Of a stretch of DNA of 32,853 bases, positions 25,877-32,853 are shown piece by piece (the stretch's first letter is position 1; every line of letters starts with the position of its first letter). This DNA is from Pseudomonas sp. P7548 (GTDB lineage Bacteria > Pseudomonadota > Gammaproteobacteria > Pseudomonadales > Pseudomonadaceae), in the NCBI RefSeq assembly GCF_013386585.1, contig NZ_JACARO010000051.1, positions 57,140 to 89,992 on the forward strand, given 5' to 3'. The notes beneath the pieces are model-generated. The model did not search any database. It was not told the DNA's origin and saw nothing but the letters and a program-made list of their open reading frames with translations. The position numbers and the translations under genes are program-made.

Positions 25877-28339
25877 GTGGGCGTTTTTTATTGGGCGTTG
25901 CGTGCGCTGCTGAGCCACTGGCGGCGCCATCCCGTGCAGTTCTTCAGCGTGTTGACCGGGCTGTGGCTGGCCACGGCGTTGTTGACCGGTGTGCAAGCGC
26001 TCAACAGCCAGGCGCGGGACAGCTACGCCCGCGCCAGCCAATTGATTGGCGGTGAGCCTCAAGCCAGCCTCAGTGCGACCGGTGCATCGAGCTTCCCCCA
26101 GGCCCTGTTTGCCCAACTACGTCGCGCGGGGTGGCCGGTGTCGCCGGTGGTGCAGGGGCGGGTGGTGCTCAAGGGGCATGACGAGGTGCGCCTGCAACTG
26201 ATGGGCATCGATCCCGTGTCATTACCCGGTAATGCCGCAGTGGCCGGGCAACGCCTGAGCCAGGCGCAGATGGCCGCGTTCTTCGCGCCGCCGGGACGTA
26301 CTTGGGTGGCCCCGCAGACATTGCAATCCCTGGGGCTGCACCCGGGTGATCAACCGCAGACGGCAAGCGGGCAGGCCTTGCCGCCGTTGCAGGTTCAAAC
26401 GGACATGGCCCCCGGGTTGTTGCTTACCGACATCGGCTTTGCCCAACCCTTGCTGGAGATGCCTGGGCGTTTGTCGCGGCTGCTGCTGGACAACGCCTTT
26501 GCCGCCACCCATCCCACTCCGCCTGCCGAGTTGCAACTGCATCAGGCCGAGGACAACAACCTCTCACGGCTGACCGAAAGCTTTCACCTGAACCTCGACG
26601 CGCTGGGCTTGCTGTCGTTTGTGGTAGGACTGTTTATCGTGCATGCCGCCATCGGCCTGGCGCTGGAGCAGCGGCGCGGGCTGCTACGTACCTTGCGCGC
26701 CTGCGGGGTCAGTGCGCGGATGCTGATCCTCAGCCTGGGGGTGGAGCTGGGCGTGTTGTCGCTGCTCGGTGGCGTGCTCGGCGTGGCCAGCGGTTACCTG
26801 GTGGCCAGCCTGCTGCTGCCGGACGTGGCGGCCAGCTTGCGTGGCTTGTACGGCGCCGAAGTGCCCGGCCAGTTGAGCTTGAGCCCTGGCTGGTGGTTGA
26901 GCGGGTTGGGTTTGAGCCTGCTCGGTGCACTGTTGGCAGGGGCAGGCAGCCTGTGGCGAGCAGCGCGCCTGCCGTTGCTGGCCCTGGCCAATGCCCAGGC
27001 CTGGCACGAGGCCCATGGGCGCTGGTTGCGACGCCAGGGTTGGGTGGCGGCTGCAGCGTTGCTGGTTGCGTTGTTGGCGCTGGGATTGGGCAACAGCCTG
27101 GCCGCCGGTTTTGTGCTGATGGCCGCGTTGCTGTTGGGGGCTGCCCTGGGTTTGCCGGTGATCCTCAATGCGGTATTGAAGGCGGTGCTCGGGCGCAGCC
27201 GCTCGGTGCTGGGGCAATGGTTTCTCGCCGACTGCCGCCAGCAACTGCCGGCGTTGAGCCTGGCGTTGATGGCGCTGCTGTTGGCGCTGGCGGCGAACAT
27301 CGGCGCGGGTTCCATGACTTCGGGCTTTCGCCAGACCTTCAATAATTGGCTGGAGCAACGCCTTACCGCCGAGCTGTATCTCAATCCGCAGAACCCGGCG
27401 CAGGCCGAACAAATGAGCCACTGGTTGGCGCAGCAGCCAACGGTGAAAACGGTGCTGCCGACCTGGCAAGTGTCGACGCAGTTGCAAGGTTGGCCGGCCG
27501 ATGTGTTCGGGGTGATCGACGACCCTACCTATCGCCAGCACTGGCCTTTGCTTGACGCGGTTAATCAACCGTGGGACCAGTTGCAGCAGGGCGACACCTT
27601 GATGCTCAGCGAGCAACTGGCGCGGCGCTTGAACGTGCGACTGGGTGATGAGGTGAGCATTCCCACGCCTCAGGGGCCCTGGTCACCCACGGTGGTGGGT
27701 ATCTAAGCCGACTACGGCAACCCCAAGGGCCATGTGCTGGTCAATTCCTCCCACTTGCTGGCCCATTGGCCGACGCTGTCACCGGCCCGCTTTAACCTGC
27801 GCATGGCGCCCGAGGATGTGGCGCCGCTGGTGCGGGACGTGCAGCACGCATTTGCGCTGGAGGACAGCCGCATTGTCGATCAACAGCAGCTTAAGGGCTA
27901 TTCGAGCCAGGTGTTCGAACGCACCTTTGCCGCCACCGCCGCGCTGAACAGCCTTACCCTCGGCGTGGCCGGCGTGGCACTGTTCATCAGCCTGTTGACC
28001 CAGAGCCAGAGCCGCCTCGGCCAGCTCGCGCCGCTGTGGGCGCTGGGGGTGACGCGCCGCCAACTGATGCTGCTCAACCTGGCGCAGACCTGGCTGCTGG
28101 CGCTCTTGACCCTGGTGCTGGCGTTGCCTCTGGGGCTGTTGCTGGCCTGGTGCCTGGACGCGGTGATCAATGTGCAGGCGTTCGGTTGGCGCCTGCCGTT
28201 GCAGGTGTTCCCGTGGCAACTGGCGCAATTGCTGGGGCTGGCGATGTTGGCCACGTCCCTGGCGTCGGCCTGGCCGCTGTGGCAGTTGTACCGCAGTCGC
28301 CCGGCGGATTTGCTCAGGACCTTTGCCCATGAAGATTAA
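25877..28339 (+). pseudogene. FtsX-like ABC permease interrupted by an in-frame TAA
   Basis: Read through, this is an ~820-aa permease with two FtsX-type membrane modules: TM1 near LTGLWLATALLTG, a middle group around LGLLSFVVGLFIVHAAIGLA and a final group around LGVAGVALFISLLTQSQ. After 609 codons the frame meets TAA at 27704-27706 in the context VVGI-stop-ADYGNPKG, then continues open in the same frame for 210 codons to 28339. A single base change from a Tyr codon (TAC or TAT) would explain it. The truncated product lacks the last FtsX module. The start is GTG 25877, one base after the ATPase stop; ATG 25844 lies inside the ATPase gene and is less likely. Sequencing error, true inactivation or suppression remain possible. 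Confidence 0.88.
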
Positions 28340-29396
28340 GGCGTTGCTGGTTGGGGCCTTGTTGGTGCTGTTGAGTGCCTGCGATCAGGCGCCCGCACCC
28401 CAGGAGAGTTTCGCCGGCTTGGGCAGCGCGGCGGCGGACTTTGCCCAGGTGGTGCCGGGCAAGGTGTTCAGCTTTCCCGAGGACCATGGGCCTCACGCCG
28501 GTTTCCGCATCGAGTGGTGGTACGTCACTGCCAATCTCAAGGATGCCGACGGCCACGTGTTCGGCGTGCAATGGACCTTGTTCCGCAACGCCCTCAAGGC
28601 CGGGCCGGCACAGGCGGGGTGGCAGGACCCGACGATCTGGCTGGGGCACGCGGCTGTCACGTCGGCCACCCGGCATTACGCCGCTGAGCGTTATGCGCGT
28701 GGGGGTGTTGGCCAGGCGGGGGCCCAGGCGGCGCCGTTCAATGCGTGGATCGACGACTGGAGCTTCGCCACTCGCCCCGGCGCCGCAAACCCCCTGGCCG
28801 ACATGCAACTCAAGGCCCACGGCCCGCAGTTCGCCTACGACTTGCACCTGACCTCCAGCCGCCCGTTGGTGCTGCAAGGTGACAACGGCTACAGCCGCAA
28901 ATCCGATCAGGGCCAGGCGTCGTATTACTACAGCCAGCCGTTTTTCACCGCCAGCGGCAGCGTGACGATCGATGGCAAGGCGTATCAGGTCAGTGGCACC
29001 GCGTGGCTCGAACGCGAGTGGAGCAGCCAACCCCTGGCCGCCAGCCAGACCGGCTGGGACTGGTTCTCCCTGCACCTGGACCGTGGCGAACAGTTGATGC
29101 TGTTTCGCGTGCGGCAAACCGACGGCGGGGGTTACCTGACGGGCACCTGGATCGATGCGCAGGGCCGCACCCAGACCTTGCACAACGCCGACATCCAGCT
29201 CACGCCACTGGCCACCACCGACATCGACGGGCGCCGTATTCCCACGCGCTGGTCGTTGAAAATCCCCGGCAAACAGCTGGATATCACCCCCCAGGCGGTC
29301 AACCCGAAGGCCTGGATGAACCTGAGCATTCCTTACTGGGAAGGGCCGGTGCAGTTCGACGGCGGGGTCGGCTATCTGGAAATGACCGGCTACTAG
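28329..29396 (+). CDS. AttH/CrtC-like lipocalin-domain lipoprotein
   Basis: This 355-aa protein has a lipoprotein signal peptide with lipobox LSAC and Cys18 as the lipidation site; Asp follows at +2. The mature part matches the AttH/carotenoid 1,2-hydratase-like family: FPEDHGPHAGFRIEWWYVTA near the N-terminus, HVFGVQWTLFRNAL, WLEREWSSQPL and WDWFSLHLDRGEQLMLFRVR. These proteins commonly follow an FtsX-type ABC pair; their function is not settled. The ATG lies inside the permease tail (11-base overlap), so translation would normally depend on the permease being read to its end, which the TAA at 27704 may impair. Confidence 0.87.
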   Translation: MKIKALLVGALLVLLSACDQAPAPQESFAGLGSAAADFAQVVPGKVFSFPEDHGPHAGFRIEWWYVTANLKDADGHVFGVQWTLFRNALKAGPAQAGWQDPTIWLGHAAVTSATRHYAAERYARGGVGQAGAQAAPFNAWIDDWSFATRPGAANPLADMQLKAHGPQFAYDLHLTSSRPLVLQGDNGYSRKSDQGQASYYYSQPFFTASGSVTIDGKAYQVSGTAWLEREWSSQPLAASQTGWDWFSLHLDRGEQLMLFRVRQTDGGGYLTGTWIDAQGRTQTLHNADIQLTPLATTDIDGRRIPTRWSLKIPGKQLDITPQAVNPKAWMNLSIPYWEGPVQFDGGVGYLEMTGY

Positions 29397-29416
29397 GTGA
29401 AGAAAATTTCATAAAA

Positions 29417-29438
29417 ATACTGGACATGCATACAGTAT
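29417..29438. promoter_or_regulatory. LexA-like (SOS box) operator
   Basis: ATACTG-N10-CAGTAT is a 6+6 palindrome. Its inner TACTGGACATGCATACAGTA agrees with the enteric LexA consensus at 16 of 20 positions, including both CTG/CAG cores with the ten-base spacing. It overlaps the -35 box and spacer of the predicted promoter at 29421-29449, as expected of a repressor site. Another regulator with similar half-sites cannot be excluded. Confidence 0.6.
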
Positions 29439-29449
29439 CTGGCTAGATT
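29421..29449 (+). promoter_or_regulatory. Predicted sigma-70 promoter of the PPC-domain protein gene
   Basis: TGGACA (29421-29426) and TAGATT (29444-29449) are separated by 17 bases. The expected start is near 29456, about 53 bases before ATG 29509. The -35 box lies inside the LexA-like palindrome. Confidence 0.5.
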
Positions 29450-29455
29450 CCATCC

Positions 29456-29476
29456 CAGGTGACCGGATGTCACCTG
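29456..29476 (+). other. Leader hairpin or second operator palindrome
   Basis: CAGGTGAC (29456-29463) and GTCACCTG (29469-29476) form a perfect 8-bp inverted repeat with a 5-base loop right at the predicted transcription start. It could be a stabilising hairpin at the 5' end of the mRNA or a second operator. Confidence 0.55.
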
Positions 29477-29508
29477 AACTTCAGTTTTTAACTATGGATG
29501 GATAAAAA

Positions 29509-30969
29509 ATGAAATCGAAAAAAGCCTTTATGTTGGGCGCGGCCATGGCGGCCTCCTGCTTTGTCTCGGCCTTTGCCCTGGCCGAACAATATCCTTCGCA
29601 AGCCCTCCCCAAGGTGAGCGCCCAGGCCGTCAAGGAGGCGGTGCACAAAGCCCTCAAGTCCGGTGGCAAGCTCGACGCCAAGCCGGTTGCCTCCCCGCTT
29701 CAGCAGAAGCTCAAGGCGGCCATGACCGCAAAAGCGCCGGCCAAGGCCGTGGCGAGCAAGGCGGCGAAACTCTCCGCCGTTGCCACCGTCGACAGCGAGC
29801 TGAAGAAGCCCGACCAGGACAAGCTCAAGGTCGCGGCGGCCGAGTTTGCACCGCTGTTCCCGACGCTGGACATCAACACCCTCTACACCCTGAGCGAAGT
29901 GCAGACCGGCCAGGATTTCCCCTACCACTTCCACCTGCCACAGAACGGTCGTGCGCTGGTGCAATTGGTTGACCAGAGTGCGGGTGCCAACATGTCGCTG
30001 AGCCTGTTCCGCGACGATGGCCAGGGCAACCTGGAGCTTCTCGGTACGTCCGACAACCCGGGCAATGCCGATGAATACCTGAGCGCCGTGCTGCCGGCAG
30101 GTGACTACTACTGGTACATGGTGGCCAATGAGGCCAACAACGCCCAGTTCAGTTTTGGCGTAGGGGTGGACTTCAACATCGATGCCTATGAACCCAACGA
30201 CACCCCGCAGACCTCGTTTGTGCTGCCTGATGCCTTGAACCGCGTGACGGGCAATATCGACAACCCCAACGATATCGACTACTTCGCCTTCCAGGCCACC
30301 CGTGGCCAGAACGTGGCGATGGCCTTGAGCGATGATCAGAAGGGCGTGCGTAACCAGTGGATCTTTGAGCGCCTGGAGGGCAACAACTGGGTGGTGGTGC
30401 CGGCCGGTAACAGCATGACCCTCTCCGGAGTCACGCCGGGCTATGTGGCCCAGGTTCGTGTGCGGGCCAACCCGGCCGTGGTCCAGGACCCTACCGCCCA
30501 GTACAAGCTCACCCTGGGGTCGGCACCGCGCCTGAACAGCTTCGACGTGAAGGGCGACAACGTGGTCCGCGTGCCGAGCACGATCTTCTGGATGGCCACC
30601 CAGGCGGCACGGAACCTGACCTGGAACACCCAATGGTCCGACTCCACGGGCGCACCGCTGCTGGGCGTTACCCCGGTGCTGCGCGTTGACAAGCACTTCA
30701 CTGGCACCGAGTTCAACTGGACCGACTTCAAGGCCTCCACCGACAGCGCAGGTGCGTCTCTTTCGGGTGCGGCACTGGGCGGTTGCTTCGGCGAGTACCG
30801 CGTGGAGTACCCGGACAGCAGCACCGGCGTGAAGTACAACTGGGCCACCACCTTCAACTTCGGCGGCTGGCGGATCGAGCTGGACGAGTTCCCGGGTGTG
30901 GGCGTGGGCGGCGACAACGTGCCTTACGTGACCTTCGGGCATATCTGCACCCAGGACATCATCCATTGA
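29509..30969 (+). CDS. Secreted protein with PPC-like (pre-peptidase C-terminal) domains
   Basis: This 486-aa exported protein has a signal peptide at residues 1-25 (ending AFALA). A Lys/Ala-rich linker spans about residues 50-90. It is followed by a beta-sandwich region (about 125-220) and a clear PPC-type segment starting DAYEPNDTPQTS at about 225, with DNPNDIDYFAFQATRGQNVA behind it. PPC domains usually accompany secreted proteases, but no protease motif is visible, so an adhesive, binding or structural role is more likely. The C-terminal part contains only two Cys (GGCFGEY and HICTQD), perhaps a disulfide. It is monocistronic, with a promoter under a LexA-like palindrome and a strong terminator at 30988-31019. 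Confidence 0.8.
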   Translation: MKSKKAFMLGAAMAASCFVSAFALAEQYPSQALPKVSAQAVKEAVHKALKSGGKLDAKPVASPLQQKLKAAMTAKAPAKAVASKAAKLSAVATVDSELKKPDQDKLKVAAAEFAPLFPTLDINTLYTLSEVQTGQDFPYHFHLPQNGRALVQLVDQSAGANMSLSLFRDDGQGNLELLGTSDNPGNADEYLSAVLPAGDYYWYMVANEANNAQFSFGVGVDFNIDAYEPNDTPQTSFVLPDALNRVTGNIDNPNDIDYFAFQATRGQNVAMALSDDQKGVRNQWIFERLEGNNWVVVPAGNSMTLSGVTPGYVAQVRVRANPAVVQDPTAQYKLTLGSAPRLNSFDVKGDNVVRVPSTIFWMATQAARNLTWNTQWSDSTGAPLLGVTPVLRVDKHFTGTEFNWTDFKASTDSAGASLSGAALGGCFGEYRVEYPDSSTGVKYNWATTFNFGGWRIELDEFPGVGVGGDNVPYVTFGHICTQDIIH

Positions 30970-30987
30970 TGCACTGAGTGAACGAGG

Positions 30988-31019
30988 AGGGGCAGCCTGC
31001 AAGGGCTGCCCCTTTTTTT
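30988..31019 (+). terminator. Intrinsic (rho-independent) terminator
   Basis: AGGGGCAGCC (30988-30997) pairs with GGCTGCCCCT (31004-31013) around a 6-base loop, followed by seven T (31013-31019). It ends the PPC-protein transcript. The T run touches the stop codon of the convergent beta-propeller gene; there is no T run on the other strand, so it acts mainly in the plus direction. Confidence 0.95.
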
Positions 31020-32118
31020 ATTCCCGGGCCAAGGCCAGCTTCAGCGGCAGGCGCGCCATGCTCGTGCTTTTCAGCGAACCGAGGTAGAGCCAGTCGCCGT
31101 ATTCCCGGGCGGTGGTGATGGGTGAATAGTTACCCGCGCTGCCATCCTGCAGGTTGGCGATGACCTTGCCCTCGGTGTCCAATCCCAGCACGAAGGCTTT
31201 GCGCTCGATCGGCTTGGGCACCACCATCAACGCCCGCACCATCACCTTGCGCAGCAACGGGTAACCGGCGAAACCATCCAGCAGCGGGTTGCGTGGCGAG
31301 TACAACGCCACCCAGAAACGGTCGTGGCCGTTGAAACTGAGGTTGTCCGGCAGGCCTGGCAGGTTGTCGATAAACAGGTCGTGGCTGCCCGCTCGCTCGC
31401 CCTTGAGCCAGTAGCGGCTGATGCGATAGGCGCCGGTTTCATTGACCAGCACGTAGTTTTCATCCGGGCCGAGGGCAACGCCGTTGGCAAATTGCAGATG
31501 ATCGAGCAGTACCTCGGTGCTGCCGTTGCTGAAGTCATAGCGCAACAGCCGGCCGTCACCGCCGTGTTCGATCACGGCTTCGCCATCCTGCCCATAGCCC
31601 CAGCGGCTCGATGCATCGCTGAAGTAGGCATAGCGCCCGCTGGCGTCCACGGTCACGTCATCGGTAAAGCCGAAGGGCACACCATTGGCGCTGCTGCTCA
31701 GGGGCACGAGCTGGCGGTTCGCATCCAGTGCGAGCAAGCCCTTGATCCCGTCGGCAATGATCAGGCGCCCATCCGGGTGCAATGCCATGCCGAGGGGACG
31801 CCCACCGGTATTGGCCAATACTTCCAGGGTGTGGCTGTCGGGTGAGGTGCGGATGATGCGCCCGTCATGCAGCCCGCTGATCAGAAAACCTTGGGCATCC
31901 AACAGCAGGGCCTCGGGCCCGGCGATGTCCTGGGCGCCGATCCATTGCACATCCTTGAGTCGCTGATTCTCGGCAAAGGGCCCCTCTTTCATCGACGGCG
32001 CCTTGGGTGGCGACCAGTTCACCGGCTGCACCTTGGTCGGCATCAACAGCAAAAAGGCAATCACGGCCAGCAGCAGTACGAACAGCAGATGACGCAGTTT
32101 CTTGGGACGGGTACTCAT
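31018..32118 (-). CDS. Membrane-anchored strictosidine synthase/APMAP-like beta-propeller
   Basis: This 366-aa protein has one N-terminal membrane segment (residues ~9-26) after a basic start, then a six-bladed beta-propeller of the SMP-30/strictosidine synthase type, probably facing the periplasm. Family blocks are VTVDASGRYAYFSDASSRWG, LLRYDFSNGSTEVLLDHLQF followed by ANGVALGPDENYVLVNET, and LFIDNLPGLPDNLSFNG, close to the pattern of APMAP. Members act as lactonases or esterases, or have no known activity. The start at 32118 overlaps the upstream gene's stop by four bases (ATGA), so it is coupled to the sterol-desaturase-like enzyme; a longer frame would run into that gene. A lipid or lactone substrate is plausible but unproven. 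Confidence 0.85.
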   Translation of the reverse strand: MSTRPKKLRHLLFVLLLAVIAFLLLMPTKVQPVNWSPPKAPSMKEGPFAENQRLKDVQWIGAQDIAGPEALLLDAQGFLISGLHDGRIIRTSPDSHTLEVLANTGGRPLGMALHPDGRLIIADGIKGLLALDANRQLVPLSSSANGVPFGFTDDVTVDASGRYAYFSDASSRWGYGQDGEAVIEHGGDGRLLRYDFSNGSTEVLLDHLQFANGVALGPDENYVLVNETGAYRISRYWLKGERAGSHDLFIDNLPGLPDNLSFNGHDRFWVALYSPRNPLLDGFAGYPLLRKVMVRALMVVPKPIERKAFVLGLDTEGKVIANLQDGSAGNYSPITTAREYGDWLYLGSLKSTSMARLPLKLALARE

Positions 32119-32792
32119 GACGGTTCCTGGTTGTCGTGGGCGTTCGGCTCCCAGTGCAGGGTGCCGAACAGGTAGTCCATCAGGGGGAAAACGATATTGA
32201 AGTTGCGCCCCTGCATGAGTTCGCGGCGGTGGTGCAGGGCGTGCAGGCGGTGCATCTGCCGGATCCACGGCAGGCGCGCCACCGGGTGTTCGGCGGGCAG
32301 GTGTTCACAGGCGTGGAACACTTCGTAGAGCAGGTAGCCCAGCAGCATGCATCCGGCGAAAAGCCCGGCGACGTTGGGGCTCAGTTGCTTGAGCAACCAC
32401 CAGGCGGGCAGGGTGATCGCCAGGCTGTGCAGCACGATCAACCAGGCGGGGAAGAGGATCACACGCCAGTCCCGGGGGCTGTCGTAGGTCATGTGGCCGG
32501 GGGTGAAAAAACTGTGGTGGTCACCGGTATGTCGGGCGTAGAACAGCCGGGCGAAGGTGTGTTTGTGGTGGCCGAGGTGGCGGTGCACGAGGTAGATGCA
32601 CAGGTTGAAGAACACCAGGGTCAGGGGGACGGTCAGCCACTGGAGTGGGGTGATGCTGTGGGTGGAGGACCAGGCCAGGGTGATGCAGGTTGCGCCGTAG
32701 CCAAGTACGAATGCGGCGTGCAGCCAGGGGTTGTAGCGGGGGTGGACGTTGGCGCGGTACTGGGCGCGGAAGGTTTCGGTGGGGTGGGGCAT
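32115..32792 (-). CDS. Sterol desaturase/fatty acid hydroxylase superfamily protein
   Basis: This 225-aa integral membrane di-iron oxygenase has four to five hydrophobic segments and the superfamily histidine clusters: HRHLGHHKH (70-78), HTGDHH (88-93), H160 with H164 (HACEH) and HRLHALHH (181-188). Such enzymes hydroxylate or desaturate lipids using O2. It is the first gene of a two-gene unit with the beta-propeller protein, overlapping it by four bases. Its upstream region (32793-32853) is cut by the window edge; no clear promoter is visible there. The lipid substrate is unknown. Confidence 0.88.
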   Translation of the reverse strand: MPHPTETFRAQYRANVHPRYNPWLHAAFVLGYGATCITLAWSSTHSITPLQWLTVPLTLVFFNLCIYLVHRHLGHHKHTFARLFYARHTGDHHSFFTPGHMTYDSPRDWRVILFPAWLIVLHSLAITLPAWWLLKQLSPNVAGLFAGCMLLGYLLYEVFHACEHLPAEHPVARLPWIRQMHRLHALHHRRELMQGRNFNIVFPLMDYLFGTLHWEPNAHDNQEPS

Positions 32793-32853
32793 GGCTTGGG
32801 CTCGGTGTTTTTTTTGTTGGGGTGTGAGCTTAGTCGGTGGGTGGGGTTTTGCT

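Overview
The window looks like chromosome of a fluorescens-group Pseudomonas. It has high GC, dense short-spacer operons, many REP/REPIN hairpins with a GCCGGCTTGCCGGCGAT-type core, an orphan arnT, and proteins typical of soil pseudomonads. No rRNA, tRNA, CRISPR array, phage or transposase is visible.

Left half (about 122-18443): what appears to be one metabolic locus. On the minus strand a TonB-dependent receptor (8906-6471) is followed by five luciferase-like (LLM) flavin monooxygenases and a SurE-family phosphatase with a signal peptide. The last six genes of this run are coupled by 4-bp overlaps or gaps of 1-16 bp. The distal monooxygenase strongly resembles alkanesulfonate monooxygenase SsuD, and the proximal one is of the NtaA/DmoA type. 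On the plus strand are a DmpA/NylC-type N-terminal nucleophile hydrolase (9261-10259) and a complete peptide-type ABC importer (12473-17455: binding protein, two permeases, fused double ATPase) followed by an alpha/beta hydrolase. A TTC38-like TPR protein (12105-10759) lies between them on the minus strand. Four near-identical sigma-54 (-24/-12) promoters, of the form TGGCAyAGsCyTTGC, sit in two divergent intergenic regions and drive all four transcription units. The simplest reading is outer-membrane import, periplasmic processing, inner-membrane import and oxidative cleavage of an organosulfur (or amide-containing, chelator-like) compound, co-regulated by a sigma-54 activator not in the window. 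No flavin reductase is in the window.

Middle (18589-20855): an orphan sugar-type ABC ATPase that looks decayed, a small HTH regulator and an HD-domain phosphohydrolase.

Right half: a minus-strand lipid A modification group (Ais/PmrG-like histidine phosphatase, arnT, and a second ArnT-like GT39 protein). Next comes a plus-strand ATPase / FtsX permease / AttH-like lipoprotein operon whose permease carries an in-frame TAA. It is followed by a secreted PPC-domain protein with a LexA-like operator over its promoter and a strong terminator. At the right edge, minus strand, are a sterol-desaturase-like di-iron membrane enzyme and a membrane-anchored strictosidine-synthase/APMAP-like beta-propeller.

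The gene-free stretches (8919-9260, 10260-10758, 12106-12472) are filled with REPINs, a large structured repeat, a hexamer tandem repeat, a 34-bp duplication and the sigma-54 promoters.
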